The position numbers and the translations under genes were made by a program. DNA of 64,000 bases, taken from positions 36,025,501-36,089,500 of the forward strand of contig CM076152.1 in NCBI GenBank assembly GCA_038025085.1. Reading direction: 5' to 3'. Position 1 is the first letter of the stretch, and every line of letters begins with the position of its first letter. This document shows positions 13,327 to 24,200 of the stretch, in pieces. The notes under the pieces were generated by a model. The model was not told where the DNA came from and made no database searches. It was given only the letters and a program-made list of their open reading frames with translations. This stretch comes from Tetragonia tetragonoides (Eukaryota > Streptophyta > Magnoliopsida > Caryophyllales > Aizoaceae).

Positions 13327-14205
13327 ATGGATTTGTCTAAGATGTGCGATTCTGCTGAATTTGATTGTCAATTGAATGTTGCTTTGGATGGTTATGATGA
13401 GGGAGATGATGATTTGAGGAAATCTGTTAGCATTGTTAAAGATCCAGCTATAATTTGGACTCAGGCTAATAGATTTAAGGAGGAAGGTAACTGTGCTTTT
13501 AAACAACAGTGTTTTGAACTTGCTACTTCCCTCTATGGAAGGGCACTTGATATTCTCGACCTTGCATTTGGGTTGAGAGTGGATGATGAGGATGCTTTTG
13601 GTCAATTAGCTTTATCTGTGACACTCAACTTGGCAGCGTGTGCTCTTAATCTCGATGCTTTTGATATGGCTAAGGACTTTTGCTCCGGTGTGTTGGAGCA
13701 TCATCCTGATAATACTAAGGCTCTTTATAGAAGAGCCATGGCTTCTTTGAAACTTGGCAATCATGAGGAGGCACACAAGGATTTGGCGGAGGCCTTGAAG
13801 ATTAGGCCTAATAATAAAGACATTGTGAGGGAGTTTAGAGCAGTGGAGACCCTCTTGTTTCCCATTCCCTCACTTGATTTGGAGAAAAAAAGAAAAGGTA
13901 AAAGGATTGCTCAAGAGAGTGATGATGACATTTCGTCAAAGCATAGTGATCTTTCACACACTGGTGATTCACATATGGACGAATGTTCCGTTGTCAGCGA
14001 TGTTTGTGCCTCCCAAAGGGTCAGTGCTAATAGGCCTAGATGCAAGGCCATTGCTACTAGTGAGTCCAGCTCGACTGCTCGACCTCCTCGACAATCACTA
14101 GTGATGCTTATGACCGGAAAGCTGAGTTTGATACTACCCACGAGACCATGGGTGTTTGGTCTCCTAAAAAACCCAATCTCGCGGAGCCCAATTTTCGGTT
14201 TGTAA
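13327..14205 (+). pseudogene. TPR-domain protein (immunophilin/co-chaperone type), 5' part
   Basis: An intronless frame starts at ATG 13327 (MDLSKMCDSAEFD). It encodes a helical TPR region of the type found C-terminally in FKBP immunophilins. 'ANRFKEEGNCAFKQQ' opens the first repeat, 'LNLAACALNLDAFDMAKDFC' the second and 'NTKALYRRAMASLKLGNHEE' the third. These repeats usually bind Hsp90/Hsp70 tails. A basic stretch (EKKRKGKR) and a Ser/Asp-rich tail follow. Near 14050-14100 the plausible coding frame shifts: another frame continues as 'SDAYDRKAEFDTTHETMG' and meets a TGA near 14207. The downstream part resumes at 14226 and is cut by the Copia insertion. It may be a broken gene, a retrocopy or a misread two-gene arrangement. 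The TPR call is good; the activity is doubtful. Confidence 0.6.
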
Positions 14206-14590
14206 ACTGACGCAGGCGGGGCTCCATGGTTACTCTTCCTTCCTCTGTGTACAAGAAACTTGTCAAAGGACAAAAGGTAAGTTATTTTCATCCTAAGCAA
14301 CTCTCTGTTTTGACCATCCGAGTGGTTGACCACCCTAAAGATTGCCGAAAGCAAGCCTCCAAATTAGCAGATCTTATGGACCTCGAGGATTCCTCCGATA
14401 TCGGATGCTCTGCCTCTACTGCGAAGCCCTCTAGTACTAATATCCAAGATACAAATGATATGTGTGTCCGAGATAGGCTGGATTGTCAAGTAGAATATGG
14501 ACCGTTGACATCCATGATTGAGAATGTAGGGAGCATTCTTGATGATGTTAGCTCAAATCACACCTCAAGTCATGTAAATGGAAAAGATGT

Positions 14591-14595
14591 GGTGC
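14591..14595. repeat. Target-site duplication (left) of the Copia element
   Basis: GGTGC directly precedes the left LTR and is repeated at 19677-19681 directly after the right LTR. Confidence 0.95.
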
Positions 14596-14993
14596 TGTTA
14601 GAGTCGCAGCGGAATTTTCGGGTTTCTTGTAGACGCAAAGTATTATGTAATTGGATCCTCCTCACGATATTGCAATAGGTAGCTATCAATAAGAGAAAAT
14701 AACCAATATGAAGGAAGAAAGTTAACTTAAGAAATATAACTCTCTTAATATATACTGATTCTCTGATGATGAATTACAAAACTGGTGTATTTTTTTAAAT
14801 TACAATTATTGGAGATATTTATACAAGAAGAAGATAAAACAACGAATGGCGAAACATCTCTCCCTAAAAATAACTATGAATAAATTCCACAAATTATTTT
14901 ATGTCATTTCGACATTCTCTCTCAACCTCATTTTATCCCTCTTCTCTCTCTCTCTCCTTCTATTTTTATTCCATATCGCCTTTTAATCCCACA
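14596..14993 (-). repeat. 3' LTR of the Copia element
   Basis: 398 bp beginning 'tgttagagtcgcagcgg' and ending 'ttaatcccaca'. Reading base by base, I see no difference from the right-hand LTR. It includes a CT-rich stretch near its right end. Confidence 0.96.
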
Positions 14994-15010
14994 ATTCTCC
15001 ACCTCGTTCA
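14994..15010 (-). other. Polypurine tract
   Basis: Read on the minus strand, 'gaggtggagaat' lies directly before the 3' LTR, the expected place for the plus-strand primer of reverse transcription. Confidence 0.75.
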
Positions 15011-15141
15011 TAATTTGATAATATTCAAATTTTGGACGAACGAATTGTATTATCCGGTTGCACCATTGTGTCAATAGTTGCCTACGTACCCTGTGACTGG
15101 GATCAAACCATACGTAGTTCCATTATTACTCCATGTAGTTC

Positions 15142-16839
15142 CTAACATGGAATAACCTTAAGCAATTCCAAGCAATGTTGGAACTTGCACCCTGACACCA
15201 CTTTTGTTAACATGTCTGATGGGTTATCATCTGTGTGGACCTTTTTAAGAAAAATATCACTATCCTCTATAACATCTCGCACAAAATGATATCTTACATC
15301 TATGTGCTTGGTGCGAGCATGATGTACTTGATTCTTTGCTAAATGAATAGCACTTTGGCTATCACAACTCAATTTTACGCAGTCTTGTTGTAAGCCCAAG
15401 TCATTTAGAAGACCCCGCAACCACAATGCTTCCTTTACACCTTCTGCTACAGCCATGTATTCGGCCTCTGTAGTAGAAAGAGCCACTGTAGCTTGCAACA
15501 TTGATCGCCAACTAACTGGAGCACCATGTATCTTAAATACATAACCAGTAGTAGATCGTCTTCTATCTAGATCACCAGCATAATCTGAATCAACGAAACC
15601 GCTTATTTGACATGTATCTCCACCAAAGCATAACCCGGTGTCAATGGTACCTTTTAAGTACCGAAGTATCCATTTCACAGCTTCCCAATGTGTCTTTCCT
15701 GGATTCGCCATGAATCTGCTGACGACACTTACCGCTTGTGAAATATCAGGGCGTGTACAAACCATTGCATACATTAGGCTACCAACCGCACTTGCGTAAG
15801 GAACATTTCCCATGTAAGCCTTATCTTCTGCTGTTGTGGGAGATTGTTTACAAGAGAGCCTGAAATGTGGAGCCAATGGAGTTACCACTGATTTAGCACT
15901 TTTCATCCCAAACCTTTCAATGACCCGTTTGATATAACCTTTCTGGCTCAAGAATAATTTCCGGTTTGTTCTCTCTCTCTTAATCTCCATGCCTAATATT
16001 TTCTTTGCAGCACCCAAGTCCTTTGTCTCAAACTCTTTACCAAGTTTAAACTTTAACCTATCTATCTCCACCTTGCTTTTAGAAGCAATAAGCATGTCAT
16101 CCACATACAATAGAAGATATATATATTCACCTCCATGAAGCTTACGAATGTATACACAACAATCATAATTACTTCTGGAGAAACCTTGCTTTAACATAAA
16201 GAAATCAAATCGCTTGTACCACTGCCGAGGAGATTGTTTTAATCCATAAAGCGATTTCCTCAAGCGACATACCTGACTTTCTTTACCATCAACCTTAAAT
16301 CCCTCAGGTTGATACATGTAAATTTCCTCCTCTAAATCACCGTGCAAGAACGCTGTCTTGACGTCTAATTGTTCCAGCTCAAGATCACCATGAGCTACAA
16401 GACTTAATAGCACCCTAATAGAAGTGTGCTTCACTACAGGAGAAAAAATCTCATTATAATCAACACCTTCCTTTTGTGCGTAACCCTTAGCCACTAATCT
16501 GGCTTTAAACCTAAAACCACGTGGCTCGGAAGGGTCCTCCTTTCTTTTATACACCCACTTACATCCTATCGCAGTCTTACCTATGGGCAACGGGAGTACA
16601 TCCCACGTCTTGTTTTTATGAAGAGATTGCATCTCTTCTTCCATGGCAACCAGCCAACTCTGACTATCTTTGTCATTGATAGCTTGTTTGAAGGTGATCG
16701 GCTCATCATCCTCCACCGATAGTGCATACTCTACTAAGTTTAACTGTCCATAATGCCTCAGAGGTTTGTCTGACCCAAACTTCTGAACTACTTTATAATT
16801 TCTCTTTGGCTTACTTGATGCCAAAAAATCTTCATGTTG
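15142..16839 (-). CDS. Copia polyprotein, reverse transcriptase and RNase H part
   Basis: An open frame of about 565 codons follows, in the same frame, the TAA that ends the gag-integrase part. It has no good ATG at its beginning, so it is the second half of one polyprotein and not a separate gene. It contains the reverse-transcriptase region (N-terminal 'GCKWVYKRK', catalytic 'YVDDMLIA') and the RNase H region ('DSDYAGDLDRRRSTTGYVF', 'LSTTEAEY'). It ends near the 3' LTR with 'HTDDNPSDMLTK', typical of Copia. No frameshift is visible inside. Expression would need readthrough of the TAA, or the element depends on other copies. Confidence 0.92.
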   Translation of the reverse strand, partial: QHEDFLASSKPKRNYKVVQKFGSDKPLRHYGQLNLVEYALSVEDDEPITFKQAINDKDSQSWLVAMEEEMQSLHKNKTWDVLPLPIGKTAIGCKWVYKRKEDPSEPRGFRFKARLVAKGYAQKEGVDYNEIFSPVVKHTSIRVLLSLVAHGDLELEQLDVKTAFLHGDLEEEIYMYQPEGFKVDGKESQVCRLRKSLYGLKQSPRQWYKRFDFFMLKQGFSRSNYDCCVYIRKLHGGEYIYLLLYVDDMLIASKSKVEIDRLKFKLGKEFETKDLGAAKKILGMEIKRERTNRKLFLSQKGYIKRVIERFGMKSAKSVVTPLAPHFRLSCKQSPTTAEDKAYMGNVPYASAVGSLMYAMVCTRPDISQAVSVVSRFMANPGKTHWEAVKWILRYLKGTIDTGLCFGGDTCQISGFVDSDYAGDLDRRRSTTGYVFKIHGAPVSWRSMLQATVALSTTEAEYMAVAEGVKEALWLRGLLNDLGLQQDCVKLSCDSQSAIHLAKNQVHHARTKHIDVRYHFVRDVIEDSDIFLKKVHTDDNPSDMLTKVVSGCKFQHCLELLKVIPC

Positions 16840-19212
16840 TTATTCTATGACATGTGCATTTTCTTGCTCGATCTCATCACGATCAAGTCCATCGTCTTCC
16901 TCCTCATCTTGGATAACATTAGGATGCTCCACCTGAACATGATTGGAATCTATTGGTTGATTTATAGATTCTATCTCCACCACTTGAGTATTTGAAGTTC
17001 TTTCAACATCACCACTATCCGGCACCATAGCTTTTGACAAAGCTATTATAGATCTTTCATCAAAGGTCACATCCCGGCTGATTACAAACTTAGAATCCTG
17101 TAAACTCCAAAGACGGTAGCCTTGAACCCCTTTTGGATATCCCAGAAAGATTGCTTTCTTAGCTCTTTCATCAAGTTTATTATCTTTAACATGATAATAA
17201 GCCGTGCATCCGAAAATTCTGAGTTTCCCGTAATCTGCGTGTTCCCCTGACCATACCCTATAAGGTGTTTCTCCATCTAGAGAAGAATGTGGGGATCGAT
17301 TCACTATATAACAAGCTGTAGCAACCGACTCTGCCCACCATTCTCTACCTAACCCAGAATTGGAGCGCATACACCTTGCCTTCTCAAGTAGTGTACGATT
17401 CAGTCTTTCCGCGACTCCATTTTGTTGTGGTGTGTCTCTAACTGTCCAGTGCCTCACAATACCTTCTTGATCACAAGATTCCTTGAAAGCTCCATCCGTG
17501 TACTCTGTGCCATTGTCAGACCGCAGAGTTTTAAGCTTTCTATCTGTCCTATTTTCGACCATTGCTCTCCACCGCTTGAAATTGTCGAATACCTCATTCT
17601 TATGCTTAAGAAAGTAAACCCAAGCATACCTAGAATAATCATCAACAAATGTAACAAAATATCTGGAACCACCTTTGGAAGTAACTTTAGCCGGACCCCA
17701 AACATCTGTATGCACATAGTCTAACAACCCCTTGCTTTTGTGCTTGCTTGTAGAGAACTTCATTCTGTGTGCCTTTCCATACACACAATGCTCACAAAAT
17801 TCCATTTGTGGTTTCTTCATGTTCTTCAACAAACCCTGTCCACTAAGCAATGATAGACCTTTTTCCGACATATGCCCAAGCCGCATGTGCCATATTTTTG
17901 TGCACTCTGTCGGGTTTTTACTTCCACCAATTCCAACTACTAACTCACCTGTAACAGTAGTCCCCAAAAGAGGATAAAGATTACTGTGACGAATCCCCTT
18001 CATCACTACCAAGGAACCACGAACAACTTTTAGAACCCCGTTTTCCATAACTATTTTACAACCATTTTTCTCTAATAAACCTATAGAGATTAGGTTCTTT
18101 CTCAAATCTGGTATATGTCTCACATCCTTTAAGGTTCTCACGACTCCATCATGCATCTTGATTCTTATTGTACCGAGACCCACAGTTTTACAAGCATGAT
18201 CATTGCCCATTAAAACTGTACCACCATTCATGCTTTGATAAGTAGTAAACCACTTTCTATTTGGGCACATATGATGGGAGGCTCCTGAATCAAGCATCCA
18301 CTTATCAGAAATATCATACGATTGTTCGGTAACTGAGTAACAATCTTCCTCGTCATTTGAGACATAACTCGCCTCTTGTTTTTCCTGCCTTTTTTCTTTC
18401 GGGTAGTCGTTGTGTTTCTTGAATGTTACCCTCTTGTTTGGGCAATTTGCTTTAAAATGCCCAGGCTCACCACATTTAAAGCATAATCTCTCAGCAGGAG
18501 GTCTAGATTTAGGCCTAGACTTTCCTCGCTTACTTTTTCCCTTTTCATTGGTCCTTCCTCTAGTTGCAAATAATCCTTGTGCCTGATCTTTGTAGTCTCG
18601 TCCATTTGAAGAGGACATTACACTTGTAGCGACCTTGCGTAGATCATCTGCTAGAAGTGATGCTCTCGTCTCATCCATGGTGAGAGTGTCACCCACAAGC
18701 ATCAAAGTTTGCACTAGATTTTCATAGGATTTGGGCAATGAAAGTAACAGTATTAGTGCCTGGTCCTCATCATCTATCTTCACATCTATGTCTTTTAGGT
18801 TTGATATGATCCTATCAAACTTGTTGACATAATCATGGATTGAGGTGCCTTCCTCCATCTTGCATGTATACAATTTGGATTTTAAGTAGATCCTGTTAGT
18901 TAGAGTCTTCGTCATGAAGTTATCCTCTAATTTCTTCCACACAGCTGCTACAGTTGCTTCTTCATTTACCAAGAAAGCAACATCCCTCTCAAGACATAAG
19001 ATTATGGCAGCCCGCGCCTCAAGATCTAGTTCTTCCCAATCCGCATCCTCCATATCTGCTGGCTTTTTCTCTTTTCCCGCTAGCGCCTTATGCAATTTCT
19101 GTGATATTAGCAGATTTTTCATCTGCATCCTCCAATAGGAAAAATCATTTTTCCCATTGAATTTCTCGATTTCATATTTTCCTACTTTGACATTTACCCT
19201 ACTAGAAGCCAT
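16840..19212 (-). CDS. Copia polyprotein, gag-protease-integrase part
   Basis: Frame of 790 codons from ATG 19212 (MASSRVNVKVGKYEIEKF). Order: gag of the UBN2 type over the first 220 residues; CCHC zinc knuckle (CFKCGEPGHFKANC) near residue 245; aspartic protease (WMLDSGASHHMC) near 305; a GAG-pre-integrase His/Cys zone ('HMRLGHMSEKG', 'CEHCVYGK'); and the integrase core with 'HTDVWGP' and 'SDNGTEYTDG'. It ends at a TAA where the usual polyprotein would run on into reverse transcriptase. The open frame starts 12 codons further upstream, but only with a GTG. Confidence 0.93.
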   Translation of the reverse strand: MASSRVNVKVGKYEIEKFNGKNDFSYWRMQMKNLLISQKLHKALAGKEKKPADMEDADWEELDLEARAAIILCLERDVAFLVNEEATVAAVWKKLEDNFMTKTLTNRIYLKSKLYTCKMEEGTSIHDYVNKFDRIISNLKDIDVKIDDEDQALILLLSLPKSYENLVQTLMLVGDTLTMDETRASLLADDLRKVATSVMSSSNGRDYKDQAQGLFATRGRTNEKGKSKRGKSRPKSRPPAERLCFKCGEPGHFKANCPNKRVTFKKHNDYPKEKRQEKQEASYVSNDEEDCYSVTEQSYDISDKWMLDSGASHHMCPNRKWFTTYQSMNGGTVLMGNDHACKTVGLGTIRIKMHDGVVRTLKDVRHIPDLRKNLISIGLLEKNGCKIVMENGVLKVVRGSLVVMKGIRHSNLYPLLGTTVTGELVVGIGGSKNPTECTKIWHMRLGHMSEKGLSLLSGQGLLKNMKKPQMEFCEHCVYGKAHRMKFSTSKHKSKGLLDYVHTDVWGPAKVTSKGGSRYFVTFVDDYSRYAWVYFLKHKNEVFDNFKRWRAMVENRTDRKLKTLRSDNGTEYTDGAFKESCDQEGIVRHWTVRDTPQQNGVAERLNRTLLEKARCMRSNSGLGREWWAESVATACYIVNRSPHSSLDGETPYRVWSGEHADYGKLRIFGCTAYYHVKDNKLDERAKKAIFLGYPKGVQGYRLWSLQDSKFVISRDVTFDERSIIALSKAMVPDSGDVERTSNTQVVEIESINQPIDSNHVQVEHPNVIQDEEEDDGLDRDEIEQENAHVIE

Positions 19213-19261
19213 TACTTTTCTAAAGGAAAAATAATTAGATTTGACCACTTAAATTTTGGTG

Positions 19262-19276
19262 TTGGCTCTGATACCA
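19262..19276 (-). other. Primer-binding site (initiator Met tRNA)
   Basis: On the minus strand, 'TGGTATCAGAGCCAA' lies two bases inside the 5' LTR. This is the standard complement to the 3' end of plant initiator-Met tRNA. Confidence 0.92.
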
Positions 19277-19278
19277 AT

Positions 19279-19676
19279 TGTTAGAGTCGCAGCGGAATTT
19301 TCGGGTTTCTTGTAGACGCAAAGTATTATGTAATTGGATCCTCCTCACGATATTGCAATAGGTAGCTATCAATAAGAGAAAATAACCAATATGAAGGAAG
19401 AAAGTTAACTTAAGAAATATAACTCTCTTAATATATACTGATTCTCTGATGATGAATTACAAAACTGGTGTATTTTTTTAAATTACAATTATTGGAGATA
19501 TTTATACAAGAAGAAGATAAAACAACGAATGGCGAAACATCTCTCCCTAAAAATAACTATGAATAAATTCCACAAATTATTTTATGTCATTTCGACATTC
19601 TCTCTCAACCTCATTTTATCCCTCTTCTCTCTCTCTCTCCTTCTATTTTTATTCCATATCGCCTTTTAATCCCACA
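19279..19676 (-). repeat. 5' LTR of the Copia element
   Basis: 398 bp, same length and apparently the same sequence as 14596-14993. In element orientation it lies upstream of gag and carries the promoter. Confidence 0.96.
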
Positions 19677-20083
19677 GGTGCTTAGTGGTAAAGGTTTTGT
19701 TGACAAACCCTCTCCAAGGAACAAGTCAGTTTTCATATTCACTGCTAACTCCAAGCCACGACAAAAGATTATTAAGGGTCTCATCCTTGTTGGTGCGGTC
19801 CTCCTGCAATCATGAACTTCGGCGTGGAAGTAACCAGAACAAAGGTAACAAACGTCGTGTGTTTTGCAGGACCCAGATCGGATCCAAGAGAAAAGAGGCT
19901 CCAGATCGCCCTTTGGAACACGTATCCTCTCGAAAGAAGAAGTTAACTTGTCTTCCTTCTAGCTTTAGTTTCAATAATTATAGTTGTAATTTTATGTTTG
20001 TCCCTGGAGGGATAGTGAAGCCTGCTCAGTGTCTCGCAAATGCAGCGAGTACACAAGGCATCTCTAAACTTCTAGTGGAGTAG

Positions 20084-20612
20084 GTTGTATTTAGAACTGC
20101 ATTACTTCCTGCCAAAACAAAACAAGTGATAGTCTAAAACGGCCCATCTTTAAATTCTTTTCACGAAAGTGAAAATGTGTACTTTGCTCTAAAAATGTTA
20201 AGAGTAACTTCGGAACCAAGTGGATTTTTAAAAAGATTTGGCCAATGACAACTAATCACACTTATAAAAAAGAAGAAATGGAAAATTTGTGCGTCACAGT
20301 AAAAAAAACCACATAAGATTGACAAAAAGATAATAGAAATTCCATTCTGCAAATCTTTTGATGATCATGTTTCATTGCTCCAAAGTGAGAATGTAATGGT
20401 GGGACATACCTTTAAGCTTAGTAGTGGTAGAGGTAGTGTTAGGTTGTTGACATGGGGGAGATGGAAGAAAGAAGTTTTACAAATTATATCTTTGACTTCC
20501 GATTCTACATCGTCAAATTGTTTTGAGGATGATGATCGCCCGAATAACCAAAACTCTAATTCATAAACAACATTGTTTAAGTCGGGCTTAAAATTACGAA
20601 TGTTAATCTAAT
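20084..20612. other. Intergenic, no gene recognised
   Basis: AT-rich. A 63-codon frame at 20375-20566 has no recognised domain. Nothing else is supported. Confidence 0.5.
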
Positions 20613-20615
20613 TTA

Positions 20616-20867
20616 GGCTCTATTTGATTCACCTTAATTTTACTTAAATTCAGTTCAGTTCATGCGTAACTTTAGCACTCATACAACTTTTTATTGCGAA
20701 ATAGTTTCATGATAATAATTATGTCATCGCAAAGATCTCAAAGCATACTTTCAAATGAGACCAATATTGACTATGTTTGGACAAATTTTAAATGGTTAAC
20801 GGTCAAGTTTAAAAAATCAGTTCAGTTCAGTTCAGATCAGTTTTATCCGGGTGAATCAAACGGAGCC
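20616..20867. mobile_element. Tourist-like (PIF/Harbinger) MITE, 252 bp
   Basis: The left end 'ggctctatttgattcacc' pairs with the right end 'gggtgaatcaaacggagcc'. TTA flanks both sides (20613-20615 and 20868-20870). TIR and target duplication match the larger element at 5776-6684, so both belong to one family. It lies about 350 bp upstream of the TypA start codon. Confidence 0.85.
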
Positions 20868-21108
20868 TTAATCAACCTATTTGACAAGTGTACACCTAAA
20901 TAGGAAAAAAATTCATACACAAAAACGCCCCCAGCAGTCGAATATGCTTTTGTGTGGCTACAGACTAAACAGCCACCACACTTAGCTAGTGAACTCAAAA
21001 GCCCGCACAATATGGATAACTCAAAACACAACCCAAAATTAAACTCAACACAATCCTTTAAAACTCTTCACTCTCCCATTTCATCTCTTTCCCTCTCTCT
21101 TCCCCTCA

Positions 21109-21141
<33 letters not shown>
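21109..21141 (+). repeat. (CT)n microsatellite in the TypA 5' leader
   Basis: A pure CT run about 75 bp before the TypA start codon. CT-rich leaders are common near plant transcription starts, so this is probably in the 5' UTR or core promoter. Confidence 0.8.
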
Positions 21142-21146
<5 letters not shown>

Positions 21147-21214
21147 TCATCCTCTCTCTGTAACCAAACCTTCAAACAGAGAGGAGAGAGAGAAAGTGAG
21201 AGGAAAAGAAGAAA

Positions 21215-24200
21215 ATGGAGAGTGCAATTAACTGCAACCATAGCGCACTCGCGTTTTCTCTATCCAGAAACCCTAATTCTTCGTCATCTTTGTCGAAGAA
21301 TGTTAAAATTGCTTCGTTTTCGTCGTCGTTGTTGCCGAAACAATTGTTAGGTTGTAGCAGCTTATCTTCTTCGTCTTCTTCTTTGCCGAAGAGTTTATCG
21401 AGTTGTCAAATTCAACGGCGTTCGATTTCTTCGAGAGGTTTGGTTCAGTGCTCTGTTTCTGGTACTACAGCTGAAACACCTACTGGTAAGAGTCAATTTT
21501 TATCAATACTTTGAGAATATATTTGGTGGTTTTGTAATGTGTTGGATATTCAATTTGGTGAATTTTAATTAGGTTTTAGTATGATGTTGTGTGGTGCAAG
21601 TTGTAGAAATGAAATTAAATATTTGGAGTTGATGGAGCTGAAGTTTTAGGTTGTTAATTGTGAGTATGATGCTTTTGAATGCCAGTAGAATAACTCAAAC
21701 TGAAATTTTAGGGCTGTTCTGAGTGGTTTTGTGGTTTTAAGTTTGGAAAATTAAGTAAAGAAAGAGAATTACAAGGGGCAAAAAAAATTCAGCTCCATGT
21801 AAAATTTATACAAAGAGTTTCAAAAAGTCTTCAAAACAAAAAATTTGCAACTCGCAACCACCTGAACGGGCCTTTAGGTTGTTTTATGTAAGAAAGACTT
21901 GGCTTTAAACGCGAGTAGAAGAACTTGAGTCATCATGAAAATAGTGTATTGAAAGTAATGGTTTAGTGGATGTTATGAGAAAATCTTGAATGCAAGGTAG
22001 CTTGAGAGGTTTAGGTACAAAATGGTAGGGAAATAAACATGTTACCATGGGACGTAGACATGTAGTGGTATACCACTAATAGAGGGGATAGGCAATAGCA
22101 TTTATCCTTGGATGGAGGAGTATCTTTCACACAGGAATGATGATCTTTGATGCCGATTAAAATGACATGATATGGCTCTCCTAGTAAGGATTTTTGTACT
22201 TCAACATAGGGTCAATTGAGATATAGGAATTCAATTATCATATCCATTAAACTAAGCAGTTTTACTAGATTATGCATCTCTCACATTTTGGATTTGTCTG
22301 ACATTCTTTGTTGATCAATAGAGTTATGTTCTCTGTGTCAATCTTCATTCAATGGGGATGTATTTTAAACAACCGTTATTGTTTAAATCTCTAATTTTTT
22401 TGTTCCTGTAATGTTCTGGCAGAGAAAAAGAGCCAGTTGACCAGGAGAAATGATGTTAGAAACATAGCTATTGTTGCTCATGTAGACCATGGGAAGACAA
22501 CTTTAGTCGATGCAATGCTTAAGCAAGCAAAGGTGAGAAAATATAAGTAAAGTGTTGTGGGCCCATAACCCACTGTCAGGGATCGTAGCCTGGCTCTTGA
22601 TATTATTTGAAGGAACTCATTCACCCAAATGTGTAAACCGACCGGTGCAAGTCCAACAAGTGGATGTAATTCCTAATGCTAATTGCAAAGCTATCTAGTT
22701 GATAAGATTAAGTTTCTTTTCCTTAATGGTTCCATTCCTTTCTATATTTAAATAACTGATACATGATGTGAGTTACATTTGGGTTTCCTTCTATCACTCA
22801 CATATGTCCTTTATCACAGGCTTACCATGAATGCCCTTTTATGCGACGTCACTACAATTTGTCCTATTCACCCCCTTTATGTGTTGTACTCATTAAACCT
22901 TACGAAGGTGAATAGATTTTCGTGTTTTACTTAATCACAATTGTACCCTTTCTATGTAACAGTGACTTCTCCCCTACATGCTGCTTCACTATCTTCAGGA
23001 AGTTGTTGCATACTATTTACTGGGATAACATAAGCTAGTATTCCTTCAATAGTTGCTCAGTCTTATTCAGTGGGTACACAAACAAATAATTAGCACCTGA
23101 AATAGATCTGAGTTATACGTGTTGCCTATCACAGGTAAGGAAGCATAAAGGTAGGTGCAGTCGGATCTTAAAACAATTTAATTACTTTCGTCAAAGTTTC
23201 TCTTAATAATTGGGAAGTTTAATTATTCTTCAAAATTTGAGTGATATTTATTCAATAAAAAACGTAGATTGTTATCGAGAAATGCTTAGCTCCATAATGG
23301 TTTGACATCATGACATTACAATATATTTTCATGGGTAATTATTGATGTTGCTCCCAAGAGATCCTCATGTATCTGAGAATTTGGATGGTTATTGCTTTTA
23401 TGAATTTTATATCAATATTAGCAAACTTTTGATAGCAACCACACATGGTCTGAATTTCTCGTTAGCTTTGTCTTAGTTATTTTCAATTTTCTCTATTTGG
23501 CGGGTCGATTTTCATGTTACAAAGATAATATGATTTCACTTATTCTGCTGCTGACATCTTTGGATTTCATGTTTGTCTTCACCTATTGTCATCTGTCAAT
23601 CTTTTCTGTTCAACAAATCAGTTTGCACCTGAATTGATACCACCTGTGTTCACTGTCCACTGACGACCACCATGTGCAGGTGTTTCGTGACAACCAGGTT
23701 ATGCAAGAGAGAATAATGGACTCTAATGATCTTGAACGTGAAAGGGGAATTACAATTCTGAGTAAAAACACATCAATCACTTACAAAGACACAAAAATCA
23801 ACATTATAGATACTCCAGGGCATTCTGACTTTGGAGGTGAAGTGGAACGCATACTCAATATGGTTGAAGGCGTTCTTTTAGTGGTACTACTCGTGCATCT
23901 TTTCTATCGTTACAATCATTTGACCTCTGATATTGTTTCTGCGTTCCATATTTACGTAAGAACTCTCCTGCAGCATTTGTTTTTGCATCACTAGTTCACT
24001 ATTAAGGCCAAACTGTAAAGGTGTCATATGTGCATTTGCTAAAAGTGCCACTGGGAATAACAAATGTGGTGAAGTTCTCTCAAACTTTTATGTCTCACAT
24101 CCCTAATGACATCAATTAGCATAACCAATATTCACTCTTGGACTTGCATGTCATTAGAGAAATAATAAACAAGGTAATGCAAATAGGTTACTTAGTCAGT

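Larger units (their letters stand above)
14596..19676 (-). mobile_element. Complete Ty1/Copia LTR retrotransposon
   Basis: A full element of 5081 bp in minus orientation. It has two 398-bp LTRs (TG...CA) identical by eye and a 5-bp GGTGC target duplication. The primer-binding site is complementary to initiator-Met tRNA, and a purine-rich tract lies next to the left LTR. The internal region codes gag, protease, integrase, then reverse transcriptase and RNase H, which is the Copia order. One in-frame TAA at 16840-16842 separates integrase from reverse transcriptase. The element interrupts the TPR-linked gene. Confidence 0.97.
14226..20083 (+). pseudogene. 3' continuation of the TPR-linked gene, split by Copia
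   Basis: The frame from ATG 14226 ('MVTLPSSVYKKLVKGQKVSY') runs into the left LTR at 14595. When the element and one copy of its target duplication are left out, the same frame continues at 19682 for about 40 codons (including 'KGFVDKPSPRNKSVF') to a stop near 19814. A different frame then stays open to 20083 with a basic segment 'NKGNKRRVFCRTQIGSKRK'. The host frame was therefore still open across the insertion site when the element arrived. I recognise no domain. The basic, low-complexity sequence could be a nucleic-acid-binding tail or a retroelement ORF1 remnant. Confidence 0.45.
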
